Source: Geopsychrobacter electrodiphilus DSM 16401 (GTDB taxonomy: Bacteria > Desulfobacterota > Desulfuromonadia > Desulfuromonadales > Geopsychrobacteraceae). From it: 64,000 bases of DNA. The translations under genes and the position numbers were made by a program. Below the pieces are notes generated by a model that was not told the origin of the DNA, searched no databases, and worked only from the letters and a program-made list of their open reading frames with translations. Positions 9,030-17,310 of this stretch are shown piece by piece. The stretch is from the NCBI RefSeq assembly GCF_000384395.1, contig NZ_ARWE01000001.1:310001-374000 (forward strand). The letters are read 5' to 3'. Position 1 is the first letter of the stretch, and each line of letters begins with the position of its first letter.

Positions 9030-9058
9030 AATATATGGGATTGGACGCCCGCTGTCAA
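9030..9058 (-). promoter_or_regulatory. sigma-70 promoter of tRNA-Asn
   Basis: On the minus strand, consensus TTGACA (9053-9058) is followed after 17 bases by TATATT (9030-9035), about 20 bases upstream of the mature tRNA 5' end. It begins 17 bases past the mglA stop, so some read-through from mglBA into the tRNA is possible. Confidence 0.85.
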
Positions 9059-9075
9059 GTATTTTCAGGCCGATT

Positions 9076-9663
9076 TCAGCTACCTTTTTTAAGGTCAATC
9101 AGGACCAGTTTGGCGACTGCTTTGAGGGTTTCAAAGGTCCCTTCTCCGGAGGAAGCGCAGGCTTCAAGGTCGGGCACCCCGTTGGGGTTGAGCAGGTCAC
9201 GAAGCTCTTCTACAGGGGTGCAATTTGGGAGGTCCCGTTTGTTGTATTGAATAACAAATGGAAGTTTTTCGAGCTGAAATCCTTGTTCCTCAAGATTGTC
9301 CTTGAGATTTTCCATACTTTCTATATTGGCATCTAATCGTTCTTCTTGAGAGTCTGCAACAAACACCACACCATCAACCCCTTTCAGGATCAATTTGCGT
9401 GAGGCGTCGTAAAATACCTGCCCCGGCACCGTATAGAGGTGAAAGCGGGTTTTGAAACCACGAATTTCACCCAGGGCCAGAGGCAAAAAGTCAAAGAACA
9501 GGGTCCGCTCGGTTTCAGTCGCAAGGGAGATCATCTTCCCCTTGGCGTCTTGAGCAGTCTTGTTGTAGATATACTGCAGGTTGGTCGTCTTGCCGCAGAG
9601 ACCAGGGCCGTAATAGACGATTTTGCAGTTAATCTCGCGTGAAGCGTAGTTTATGAAGGACAT
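9076..9663 (-). CDS. mglA: MglA-family small GTPase
   Basis: 195 aa Ras-like GTPase that sets cell polarity and motility direction in myxobacteria and relatives. The P-loop GPGLCGKTT, the PM3 motif TVPGQ (Thr where Ras proteins have Asp, typical of MglA) and the NKRD guanine-specificity motif are all present. It follows the roadblock protein gene by 17 bases, the usual mglB-mglA pair in which MglB is the GTPase-activating partner. No effector genes are adjacent. Identification is firm; the process it controls here is unknown. Confidence 0.93.
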   Translation of the reverse strand: MSFINYASREINCKIVYYGPGLCGKTTNLQYIYNKTAQDAKGKMISLATETERTLFFDFLPLALGEIRGFKTRFHLYTVPGQVFYDASRKLILKGVDGVVFVADSQEERLDANIESMENLKDNLEEQGFQLEKLPFVIQYNKRDLPNCTPVEELRDLLNPNGVPDLEACASSGEGTFETLKAVAKLVLIDLKKGS

Positions 9664-9680
9664 AAGTTATTAAACCTCGA

Positions 9681-10178
9681 TCAGTTAAAGAGGTTGTCTA
9701 TATCGTCGTCGGTAATTTCGGCAAATGGACTGTCGACGCCGGGGGATGCAGCGTGAATCTCTGTTTTCCTGACCAGTTCAGCGAAGACATTTTCAAGATC
9801 AATGCTGGCTTTTTTGACCCGCAGTCGAACGAGACCCAGTGAACTGCGTTCATCGAAGATGACAACCAGAATGACACGCCCGCCGATGATGGAGATATGG
9901 AGATTGTCCTTCTCTCCCTCGTGAAACAGGATCGAGAATTCCTTCTCGCCAATCAGTTTGGCCAGTCCCCCGGTTGCTGCAATGTTGCCAGCCGTCAATG
10001 ACGCCAGGCTTGTCGTGTCGAGATGCTCTGTTTCGCCGGCGGCAGCGATAAGCTGTCCGTTTTTGTCGACCAAAAAGATAACTTTTGAGTTCGACTCCCG
10101 GAGAAGTTTTTCGATGAGCACCATGATGCGCTTGTATTCCTCGTCATACATGACCAGGGATGATTGTGGCCCAAGCAT
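9681..10178 (-). CDS. mglB: MglB-type roadblock/LC7 protein (GTPase-activating partner)
   Basis: 165 aa with a single roadblock/LC7 domain: the core includes SNSKVIFLVDKNGQLIAAAG, the GNIAATGGLAKLIGEKEF helix and the ILVVIFDERSSLGLVRLRVK strand. The C-terminal tail is acidic and ends FAEITDDDIDNLFN. In this family MglB dimers bind MglA-GTP and stimulate hydrolysis. ATG 10178 has GGAG upstream. It is the first gene of the two-gene mglBA unit. Confidence 0.9.
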   Translation of the reverse strand: MLGPQSSLVMYDEEYKRIMVLIEKLLRESNSKVIFLVDKNGQLIAAAGETEHLDTTSLASLTAGNIAATGGLAKLIGEKEFSILFHEGEKDNLHISIIGGRVILVVIFDERSSLGLVRLRVKKASIDLENVFAELVRKTEIHAASPGVDSPFAEITDDDIDNLFN

Positions 10179-10392
10179 CGGAGTCTCCTTGTGGAATTAT
10201 TGAAATACCATTGCACTGTATAACACTCTGACTCAAAAGAATTCAAGGCTTTTCGCCAAGTTGGCTTGCGCTCCCATGGAGAAAAACGACAAATGCTTAC
10301 ACTCCAACAGGGCCAGAGTTGACTTGAATTGCTGAAAACTCTATCTTCACGGAGCTACTTTAATGCTGTTGTGGCGATGAGCCCGGGAGAAA

Positions 10393-11493
10393 TTGTATCT
10401 AATGTCGCCAAATTATGAATTGCCTCTGGGTTTGCGACGCTGGCACCAGCACGTAGACGAGCCTGTCGATGAGCAGCGTGAGGGGTATGACCTTGCGTTG
10501 CTCGAAGATTGTGAAAATGCCTATCGGTTTACGGCGCTTGTCAGCTCAACTAAAATTCAGCCTCTGGTTCGTGCTTTTTCTCGCTATCTGGCAGGAGAAG
10601 CATTTTTTATTCTTGAATACTATCCTGAGGATTCCTTGATCCAACGCACTTCAGAGACTGATGACCGTCCGGTTCCTGAAGTTTTTTACTCCCCCTACAT
10701 GCCGACCGCCGAGATTATCGGCATGGTCCAGCCTTTCTTTGAGCGTCTGGTGCACGATGGTTTTGTCGGATTCGGCCTGGCTAACAACCGTCAGGGGCTG
10801 GAGATGTTTTTCTCTGAAGAGAAAGTCCTGACCTTCTTCACGGATAACCATCTAAGGCTATGCAATTTTTTTCAGCGTCAGGGCCTGCCATTTAGCCCCG
10901 ATCTGGTTTTGCCTGCCGATTTTGGCCATGATCATGTCTCCTTGCTCGGTCTGCCCAAACAGGATCTACCAGAATCTATGGCTCAACTGCACGCCGATGA
11001 CCTCGATTCCGTAAACTTCTGTCAGCAGCTTATCGATCTGCTCGATATGTACCCGGTCGAAGAGGGGATCTCTTTCTTTTTGACGCGTAAGGAACAGGAT
11101 GAAGTGGCTCGTCTCATTGGAGCAGAAGCGCGATTTGATGAGATGGGAGAGGTCGAGTTTGGCAGTCTGTTGCTGAACTGGAGCGACTTTGTTGTTGAGT
11201 GTGAAGAAGGATTTGATGGGGATCTTGAGGAATACCGTCTGGGGCTTAAGGTCCGAGACTTGATTCAGTTTGTACTCGAGGGTGTTGCCGGCGAATTGGC
11301 CGAGAAAATTTCCCGAATTCTCGAAGAACCTGATGGGAACTTCCGCCGTATTCTGGTTGACCGCCGTAAGCGTATCGACAGCCCCGATTCAGGTGATGCC
11401 CGCCAGGAACCCTTCTGGTACCAAGGTGTTGTCCGGCAGCAGGGGGTGGAGCTGCGTCGCGACTTGATTCGTAGCGGCTGGTTTGCGCGTTAA
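10393..11493 (+). CDS. conserved-looking protein of unknown function, upstream of mqnB
   Basis: About 366 aa, rich in acidic residues, without signal peptide or membrane segment. I recognise no domain. The N-terminal third (YELPLGLRRWHQHVDEP) and the basic C-terminus (RRILVDRRKRIDSPD and RRDLIRSGWFAR) are distinctive. A GGGAGA site at 10384-10389 suits either a TTG at 10393 or the ATG at 10402 (MSPNYELPLG), neither with ideal spacing. It ends seven bases before the mqnB ATG, so it is the first gene of an mqnB-mqnD unit. This may tie it to menaquinone synthesis or merely to expression with it. Confidence 0.7.
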   Translation: MYLMSPNYELPLGLRRWHQHVDEPVDEQREGYDLALLEDCENAYRFTALVSSTKIQPLVRAFSRYLAGEAFFILEYYPEDSLIQRTSETDDRPVPEVFYSPYMPTAEIIGMVQPFFERLVHDGFVGFGLANNRQGLEMFFSEEKVLTFFTDNHLRLCNFFQRQGLPFSPDLVLPADFGHDHVSLLGLPKQDLPESMAQLHADDLDSVNFCQQLIDLLDMYPVEEGISFFLTRKEQDEVARLIGAEARFDEMGEVEFGSLLLNWSDFVVECEEGFDGDLEEYRLGLKVRDLIQFVLEGVAGELAEKISRILEEPDGNFRRILVDRRKRIDSPDSGDARQEPFWYQGVVRQQGVELRRDLIRSGWFAR

Positions 11494-11500
11494 CCCGATA

Positions 11501-12250
11501 ATGATCTGTCTGCTGGCGGCGACCCCTCATGAAACGGCGCTCTTGCGCCAGCAACTCCCCTTGTCGCCCGATCCACTTCTGCCTGGGCGCAGTTTTTCCT
11601 GCCACTTCTGTGAAGTTAAAATTCTGTTAGTACATACCGGTATCGGCGCGGTTTCAGCTGCGTTTAATTTGACCCGCCTGCTGGAACGCATCGCGCCACA
11701 AGCATTGATCGTCTTCGGTTGTGGTGGCAGTTATCCAACCAGTGGGCTCCAGAATGGCGATCTGGCATTGGCGACATCTGAACTCTTCGGAGATCTGGGG
11801 ACTGCCAGTGAAGGGGGCTTTGTACCGCTTGCCGAACTGGGGATTTCTGCGCAACCGGGGGCACCCAAACTTTTTGAACAGCTGCTTTTTCTGAACGATA
11901 AATACTACACAGCTGCTCTTGCCTGCTTACGTGAGGCACCAGAGCTGAGTCAGTTCAAAATCAGCCTGGGGCCGTTTGTTACGGTGAATACGGTGAGTGG
12001 CACCGAAGTGCTCTGTCGCGAGCTGGAAGCCCGAAGTGGTGGTCTCTGCGAGAATATGGAAGGTGCTGCCCTGGCTCAGGTGGCGAGGGAATATTCCATC
12101 CCACTGCTTGAGGTGCGAGGGATATCAAATCCCTGTGGCACCCGCGATCGTTCCTGCTGGGATCTGCCCGCCGGTATGGCCAGCGCCCAGCGCGCCGTTT
12201 TGCGCCTGTTGAAGGATCTACCTGAATTGAGGAAGCGCGCATGCAGTTGA
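11501..12250 (+). CDS. mqnB: futalosine hydrolase
   Basis: 249 aa nucleosidase of the MTAN/PNP fold that removes hypoxanthine from futalosine to give dehypoxanthine futalosine. It starts MICLLAATPHE, with glycine-rich FGCGGSYPTSGL and the nucleoside-binding NMEGAAL and VRGISN motifs near the C-terminus. ATG 11501 matches the family N-terminus; a TTG 18 bases upstream overlaps the previous gene and is less likely. Its 3' end overlaps mqnD by 10 bases, indicating coupling. Confidence 0.85.
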   Translation: MICLLAATPHETALLRQQLPLSPDPLLPGRSFSCHFCEVKILLVHTGIGAVSAAFNLTRLLERIAPQALIVFGCGGSYPTSGLQNGDLALATSELFGDLGTASEGGFVPLAELGISAQPGAPKLFEQLLFLNDKYYTAALACLREAPELSQFKISLGPFVTVNTVSGTEVLCRELEARSGGLCENMEGAALAQVAREYSIPLLEVRGISNPCGTRDRSCWDLPAGMASAQRAVLRLLKDLPELRKRACS

Positions 12251-13065
12251 CTCTCGGCTATTCCCCCTGTCCGAACGATACTTTTATTTTTCATGCCTTG
12301 AGTCATGGTCTGGTTGAGGCCCCTTTCCGCCTGCAGGTACGGCATGAAGATGTTGAAACCCTCAATCAGCTGGCGCGGCAATCGATGCTGGATTTGACCA
12401 AAATCAGCTATCACGCCTTCGGACATCTGCGCGACCAATATTGTTTATTGCGAGCCGGCGGGGCCCTGGGCCGTGGTTGCGGACCCCTGGTGGTGGCGAA
12501 ACGACCGATGGAGATGCGTGAACTGGTGGATCAGACGATCGCCATCCCGGGGGAGTTGACGACCGCCAATCTGTTGTTGCAGCTCCACGGGGAGGGCTAT
12601 CGTAAACTGAAGGTGATGTCGTTTGAGCAGATCATGTCGGCTGTCGCTCTGGGTGAAGTCGCCGCCGGTGTCATTATTCACGAATCGCGGTTTACTTTTG
12701 CCGAGCAGGGGTTGGTCAAGCTGCTTGACTTGGGGGACTGGTGGGAACAGGAGACCGGTCATCCGATCCCGCTCGGGGGGATTCTGGCGAAACGAAATCT
12801 GGGAAAAGCGCTGATCAACGCGGTCGATGATGCCATTGGTCGGAGTCTGGATTACGCCTGGGCTCATCCTCGGCAGGCTACCGCGTATATCTGCGCCCAT
12901 GCCCAGGAGATGGATGAAGCGGTGATGCGCCAACATATTGAGCTCTACGTGAATCAGTACTCGCGCGATCTGGGTGATGCCGGCGTTGCCGCCGTCGAAG
13001 ATCTCTTTGCCCGCGCCGAAAAGCGTGGGCTGATTCCTGGGAGCAGTCAGGCTCTCTTTGTCTGA
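12241..13065 (+). CDS. mqnD: 1,4-dihydroxy-6-naphthoate synthase
   Basis: 274 aa. It cleaves cyclic dehypoxanthine futalosine to 1,4-dihydroxy-6-naphthoate, the last ring-forming step of futalosine menaquinone synthesis. The fold is a periplasmic-binding-protein-like two-lobed enzyme. Diagnostic segments are LGYSPCPNDTFIFHAL at the N-terminus, DLTKISYHAFGH, and VIIHESRFTF. It overlaps mqnB and ends 21 bases before a strong terminator, so it closes the operon. Confidence 0.93.
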   Translation: MQLTLGYSPCPNDTFIFHALSHGLVEAPFRLQVRHEDVETLNQLARQSMLDLTKISYHAFGHLRDQYCLLRAGGALGRGCGPLVVAKRPMEMRELVDQTIAIPGELTTANLLLQLHGEGYRKLKVMSFEQIMSAVALGEVAAGVIIHESRFTFAEQGLVKLLDLGDWWEQETGHPIPLGGILAKRNLGKALINAVDDAIGRSLDYAWAHPRQATAYICAHAQEMDEAVMRQHIELYVNQYSRDLGDAGVAAVEDLFARAEKRGLIPGSSQALFV

Positions 13066-13085
13066 CTATCATGCAGTTTGAATTT

Positions 13086-13122
13086 AAAAAGGCCGTCTCC
13101 TTTGCAAAGGAGGCGGCCTTTT
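13086..13122 (+). terminator. intrinsic terminator after mqnD, shared with serA
   Basis: A 16-bp stem AAAAGGCCGTCTCCTT/AAAGGAGGCGGCCTTTT with loop TGC, flanked by A and T tracts. It lies between convergent mqnD and serA and can serve both. Confidence 0.9.
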
Positions 13123-13146
13123 CGACTTTTATAAGATAAACCTGAA

Positions 13147-14739
13147 TCAGGCTTTTAATTTCACCGCTTTGATGTATTTGGCGTCGATCGCCGTATAGAT
13201 CTTTTGCAGGGTTGCCTCGTCAGCCGGGGAGTCGATCGAGAAGACGACCATCGCTTCGCCGGCCTTTTCGCGGCGTCCGAGGCTCATGTTGCCGATATTG
13301 ACTCCGGCGTCGCCGAGGATGGTGCCGATCTTCCCGAGGGCGCCGGGACGGTCGGCGTAGGTCATCACCAGCATGTGCGCTTCGGGGCGGAAATCGATAT
13401 CGAAGTTGCGCATCTTGACGATCTTCGGCGTTCCCTCAAACAGGGTACCGGAGACGGTGCGCGAACCTTCTGCGCTCTCCAGGGTCAGTGTGATCAGGTT
13501 GGAGAACGATTCAGTTTCCGTCGAACGAATCTCTTCGACGGCGATCCCCATGTTGTGCGCCACCAGGTTGGCGTTGACCAGATTAACCTCCTGCTCGGTG
13601 CAATGATTGAGCAGCGCGGCCAGGCCACTGACCGTCAGCGGTGCACAGTCGAACCGTGCCAGCTTGCCGTGATAGGTGAAGGTGATCTTGTTCGGGTTGG
13701 GCGGCGCAAGCTGTGAGATAAAGTCGCCGATGGTGCTGATCAGTCCGATGAAGGGTTTCATCTGGTCCATCAGGTCCGGGTCGAAACGCGGAATGTTCAG
13801 CGCATTCTCAAGCGGCAGACCATCCAGATAGCTGATAATTTCTCTACTGACGTCGACCGCGACATTTTTCTGCGCCTCAAAGGTGTTGGCGCCCAGATGC
13901 GGGGTGACCACCATATTGGGATGGCCGATTAACTGCTTCAGGGTTTCGGTGTCTGGTGGCTCCTTACTCCAGACATCGAAGGCTGCACCTATGACCTTGC
14001 CGCTGTTTAAGGCCTCAAGGGTTGCCTCCTCTTCAAAGATGCCACCACGGGCGCAGTTGATGATGATGACGCCGTCCTGCATTTTGGCAAAATGCCTGGC
14101 CGTGATCATCCCTCTGGTTTCTTCGTTGAGCGGTGTGTGTACGGTAATCACGTCGGCGAAACGTACGATATCGTCCAGCGGCACCAGCTTCACACCGAAA
14201 TCTTCGGCACGTTTTTCTGCAATGTAGGGGTCGCAGGCGATGACTTCCATCTCGAACGCCTTGGCGCGTCGCGCCACCCGGCCTCCAACCTTGCCTAGCC
14301 CGATGATCCCGAGTGTGCGGCCTTTCAGTTCATGCCCGGTGAAGGGGGCGCGATTCCAGGCGCCACTCTTGAGGTCGGCGTTGGCCACCGGGATGTTGCG
14401 GCACAGGCTGAGTAACAGGGCCATGGTATGCTCGGCCGCTGAATTGGTATTCCCGAGTGGCGCGTTGACGACGATAATGCCACGTTTGCTGGCCGCTGCG
14501 ACGTCGACATTGTCAATGCCGACTCCGGCGCGGGCGATCATTTTCAAATTGGTTGCGTGATCCAGCAGCGCTTCGTCAACGGTGGTGCCGCTACGGGTAA
14601 TGATCGCCTCGTAGGCTCCGATGGTATCATGAAGTTGCGCCTTGGAAAGGCCGAGCTTCTTGTCCAGCTCTACGCGAGGGTCCTCGAGAAGCAGCGCCAG
14701 TCCGTTCTCTGAAATTTCATCTGTCACCAGTACTTTCAT
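13147..14739 (-). CDS. serA: D-3-phosphoglycerate dehydrogenase
   Basis: 530 aa, the long form. First step of serine synthesis: NAD-dependent oxidation of 3-phosphoglycerate. Substrate domain MKVLVTDEISENGL; NAD-binding Rossmann motif LGIIGLGKVGGRVARRA; catalytic RARGG-type INCARGGIFEE and His in TPHLGANT; then an intervening ASB domain (about 320-450) and a C-terminal ACT domain (MLVMTYADRPGALGKIG) that usually mediates serine feedback. ATG 14739 is preferred over 14763, because AAAGG stands seven bases upstream and the family begins MKVLVTD. A consensus promoter lies just upstream. Confidence 0.96.
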   Translation of the reverse strand: MKVLVTDEISENGLALLLEDPRVELDKKLGLSKAQLHDTIGAYEAIITRSGTTVDEALLDHATNLKMIARAGVGIDNVDVAAASKRGIIVVNAPLGNTNSAAEHTMALLLSLCRNIPVANADLKSGAWNRAPFTGHELKGRTLGIIGLGKVGGRVARRAKAFEMEVIACDPYIAEKRAEDFGVKLVPLDDIVRFADVITVHTPLNEETRGMITARHFAKMQDGVIIINCARGGIFEEEATLEALNSGKVIGAAFDVWSKEPPDTETLKQLIGHPNMVVTPHLGANTFEAQKNVAVDVSREIISYLDGLPLENALNIPRFDPDLMDQMKPFIGLISTIGDFISQLAPPNPNKITFTYHGKLARFDCAPLTVSGLAALLNHCTEQEVNLVNANLVAHNMGIAVEEIRSTETESFSNLITLTLESAEGSRTVSGTLFEGTPKIVKMRNFDIDFRPEAHMLVMTYADRPGALGKIGTILGDAGVNIGNMSLGRREKAGEAMVVFSIDSPADEATLQKIYTAIDAKYIKAVKLKA

Positions 14740-14790
14740 CTTTGTACCTTTCATGTCTGCCACTGCCTGGCGGGGAATTTAAAGAGGGGG

Positions 14791-14819
14791 ATTTTATGCC
14801 CAACGGCCACGGCTGTCAA
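14791..14819 (-). promoter_or_regulatory. sigma-70 promoter of serA
   Basis: Minus-strand TTGACA (14814-14819) and TAAAAT (14791-14796) are separated by 17 bases, about 50 bases upstream of the serA ATG. Confidence 0.8.
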
Positions 14820-14929
14820 CGTTCCGCTCGCGTCGAGGAGGCTGGATTGATCTTAAAAGATGGAAAATAGCGGGGAATATGCTTTACTCTGTGTCAATCA
14901 CTCAAATTAAAGGCAAGGATTAAATCACG

Positions 14930-15337
14930 ATGGCAATTATGATCTGGAATGAAAAATACAGTGTTGGCGTTACAGAATTGGATGAACAGCATAAGTCCCT
15001 GATCCATATGATCAATGAAATGCACTACGCCATGAATAATGATAAGGGCCAGGAAGCGATCACCTCAATCATTGAGCAGATGTTCGCCTATATGGAACTC
15101 CATTTCTCAACCGAAGAGGGCTACATGCAACAGTTCGGCTATCTTGGGTTGTTGGCGCATCAAAAATCACATGAGGAGTTCCGTAGCAAAGCCAGGGATC
15201 TTCGCGAACGCGTCAGCGCCGGGGAGTTTGTCCTGTCATTTGAAATCCTTCAGTTTCTCTCCGACTGGCTACAGAATCACATCCTGGTCTCCGATATGAA
15301 GTACACCTCCCTCTTTGCCGAAAAAGGGCTGCGTTGA
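14930..15337 (+). CDS. bacteriohemerythrin (single-domain oxygen-binding protein)
   Basis: 135 aa four-helix hemerythrin domain. The di-iron ligands are visible in order: His in LDEQHKSL, His and Glu in ELHFSTEEGYM, two His in LLAHQKSHEEF, and His plus Asp in LQNHILVSDMKY. It binds O2 reversibly and in anaerobes is thought to store or sense oxygen. ATG 14930 follows AAGGATTAAATCACG. Stand-alone gene, ending directly against the convergent zinc-ribbon gene. Confidence 0.94.
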   Translation: MAIMIWNEKYSVGVTELDEQHKSLIHMINEMHYAMNNDKGQEAITSIIEQMFAYMELHFSTEEGYMQQFGYLGLLAHQKSHEEFRSKARDLRERVSAGEFVLSFEILQFLSDWLQNHILVSDMKYTSLFAEKGLR

Positions 15338-15838
15338 TCAGTACGATTTACGAAAAATCGTTTTGTGGCACGAGGGACAGGGGGGGATGCGCACGGTCGC
15401 TTTGAGGCGCAGCTCCTTACCGCAGTCCTTGCAGGTCAGGGTGCCGGGACTGGTGACCTCGCCGGTGTGAAACTCAAGGACCTTTTCTGAGCGATCTGCG
15501 ATATCCCCCAGAAAATCGGCAGTTGAAGTGAGCAGCTTGGCCAGGCCACTTTGAACGCCGGCCGCTAAACGGTGGGGCTCCGCTGCCGCAATGACCGTGT
15601 CGCGCGACTGTTTGAGCTTGCGACCGACCTCGGTGAGGTCACGGCGTAGATAGGCCCCAGCTTTTTCGGCTTGTTCACGGGTATATTCACCCCCAGACGC
15701 AATTTCATCCCCCGCTTTTTTTAACGCTTCATCGATGCTTTTGCGTCCTTCCTGTAAAAGCTCAGCGGCGCGGTCAGCAATCTTTTGATAAAGACGAACG
15801 TCCTCGTTCTCTTCGGGATTTTGTTTTTGCTCAGTCAT
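15338..15838 (-). CDS. zinc-ribbon protein of the YbeL/DUF1451 family
   Basis: 166 aa. A helical, charged N-terminal part (YQKIADRAAELLQEGRKSID...GEYTREQAEKAGAYLRRDL) is followed by a C-terminal zinc ribbon with CxxC pairs in TLTCKDCGKEL and PPCPSCHKTIFRKS. The order helical region, HTGEVTSPGTLTC, ribbon parallels E. coli YbeL. ATG 15838 has AGGAG nine bases upstream; an open extension up to 15991 looks non-coding. Function is unknown in the family. The stop is adjacent to the stop of the bacteriohemerythrin gene. Confidence 0.85.
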   Translation of the reverse strand: MTEQKQNPEENEDVRLYQKIADRAAELLQEGRKSIDEALKKAGDEIASGGEYTREQAEKAGAYLRRDLTEVGRKLKQSRDTVIAAAEPHRLAAGVQSGLAKLLTSTADFLGDIADRSEKVLEFHTGEVTSPGTLTCKDCGKELRLKATVRIPPCPSCHKTIFRKSY

Positions 15839-16021
15839 TGATTGTCGCTCCTGTGAAGAATTGTCGGTTGTTGTTATGCTTCTTGGAATTGTAGCAGACG
15901 AATGAATAAATTTCTTGCAAAGCCACCCGGGATTTAACGAAAACCGCGCTTCTGTCTTGTGTGACCGCGACCGATCTTTTAGACTCGTCAAAATTTAAAT
16001 TCATTCCCGCGTGGAGAGACC

Positions 16022-16252
16022 ATGGAAATCGACCTGACACAATTGAGCCATCTGATCTATAAACGGACCGATAAAATTGAAGCGATTGTCGCCGGTAGCG
16101 GTTATTTGCCGCGTACCGTTATCGGTGTCGGCACCTACCTGCTCGACAACGAGGGCAATCTCGACCTGCTGACCGCTAAACAGCAGGTTACCTTTGAAAA
16201 ATTCCTCAAGCCGCTGCTCGAAGCGGCCGCCAGCAAGGCCGGGCGTGTCTGA
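16022..16252 (+). CDS. small protein of unknown function
   Basis: 76 aa, starting MEIDLTQLSHLIYKRTDKIE. The central part (GSGYLPRTVIGVGTYLLDNEGNLDLLTAKQ) alternates strand-like and helix-like segments. There is no signal peptide, cysteine pair or membrane segment. A GGAGAG site lies six bases upstream. No family recognised. It appears monocistronic, and coding potential is supported by good codon structure through to a C-terminal amphipathic helix. Confidence 0.6.
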   Translation: MEIDLTQLSHLIYKRTDKIEAIVAGSGYLPRTVIGVGTYLLDNEGNLDLLTAKQQVTFEKFLKPLLEAAASKAGRV

Positions 16253-16392
16253 CAAAATGGGGGAAAATCCACTAGGACTATAGCTGAACCATCTCGATTG
16301 AAGTGCAGATCCTGACCAGCTGTGTTCGGATTTGCAGTGGGTGCTTACCCGGCCCGTTACCCAATACTCACTTGGTCAGAGTGCCACCACAA

Positions 16393-16965
16393 ATGCTCTA
16401 TTCACCCTCATTATCCACGACCCTCGCCAGCAGCTGCTCCGTCCTCAAGCTCTTTGTGATCCCGGTTGGCGGCGGCATTCCGGCCGGGGTGCTCCTGGCC
16501 CGGGGGCAGGGGTTGGCTTGGCCGCTTATGGCCCTGATCTACCTGATTTCGGACGTGATCCTCGCCCTGATCTTCGAGCCTCTGTTGCGCCTGGGGAGTC
16601 GCTGGGGGAACAAAAATCGACTCGGCGCCCGCATCGGTGCTGTCTTCAAGCAGGCCACCGCGAGAAGTGTCGCCCATTTCAATGGCACCGGGGCCGGACC
16701 GTTGGCCCTGATCATGATCGCCTTCGGCGTCGACCCGATGACCGGTCGCGCCTCGGCCCTGGCCGCGGGGCACGGTTTCGTTGTCGGCTGGATGATCGCC
16801 ATCGCCGGGGATATGCTCTATTTCAGCGTGATCGCCGTCTCCACCCTGCGCCTGAACACCTATATTCACGATCCCAACACAACGATGCTGATCATCCTCG
16901 CCGCGATGTTCCTGATGCCGGTCGCAGTTCGCGCACTTAAGGTGCGGCTTGCAAGAGTGACATAG
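16393..16965 (+). CDS. integral membrane protein of unknown function
   Basis: About 190 aa. Hydrophobic segments at KLFVIPVGGGIPAGVLLARG, GLAWPLMALIYLISDVILAL, ALIMIAFGVD, GFVVGWMIAIAGDMLYFSVI and MLIILAAMFLMPVAVRAL suggest four or five membrane spans. A conserved-looking acidic/glycine motif, ISDVILALIFEPLLRLG, precedes a basic cytosolic loop. No Shine-Dalgarno site fits the ATG at 16393; GTG codons at 16381 and 16303 are alternatives, so the N-terminus is uncertain. A terminator follows at 17002. Possibly a small exporter-like protein, but I do not recognise a named family. Confidence 0.65.
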   Translation: MLYSPSLSTTLASSCSVLKLFVIPVGGGIPAGVLLARGQGLAWPLMALIYLISDVILALIFEPLLRLGSRWGNKNRLGARIGAVFKQATARSVAHFNGTGAGPLALIMIAFGVDPMTGRASALAAGHGFVVGWMIAIAGDMLYFSVIAVSTLRLNTYIHDPNTTMLIILAAMFLMPVAVRALKVRLARVT

Positions 16966-17001
16966 AGTTCGCAGGGGATTACCTACCTCTCTCGCAGTCT
17001 G

Positions 17002-17025
17002 AGCCAGCATCTCGCTGGCTTTTTG
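17002..17025 (+). terminator. intrinsic terminator after the membrane protein gene
   Basis: AGCCAGC/GCTGGCT stem (17002-17008/17014-17020) with a five-base loop and TTTTT. Confidence 0.75.
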
Positions 17026-17310
17026 GTTAGGTTCCTTGCCTGTTCTGTGCCGCGACGATTCTGATGGCTCGGTTATGGATTGACGGTTCGGTGCGGGGCT
17101 GATGAGAAAGATGATTACAAAGACTACCGTCATACCGGCTTAGATCCTGGCTGGCGGCTTTTTGTTTTTTGGACCATGGGGGGATGAAGGAGGAGTTTTT
17201 CCAAGCGATATCTTTTTTCCCCACGCCTTCGGTTTCAGAAAAAGGCCGGCAGAAAGCTACCTAAAGAAAATTCCTTAAAGCAACAAAGTAACAGCGTCCC
17301 CCCTGTTTCA
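17026..17310. other. spacer between terminator and ilvD end, no gene seen
   Basis: The gap between the membrane-protein gene and ilvD is 345 bases including the terminator. The remainder has short T-rich stretches and a weak GGCTGGCGGCTTTTTG hairpin near 17145-17165, but no supported gene. Confidence 0.6.

Noticed and set aside
15839-15991. N-terminal extension of the YbeL-like gene
   Set aside because: Composition is not protein-like, and AGGAG correctly spaced before ATG 15838 fixes the start.
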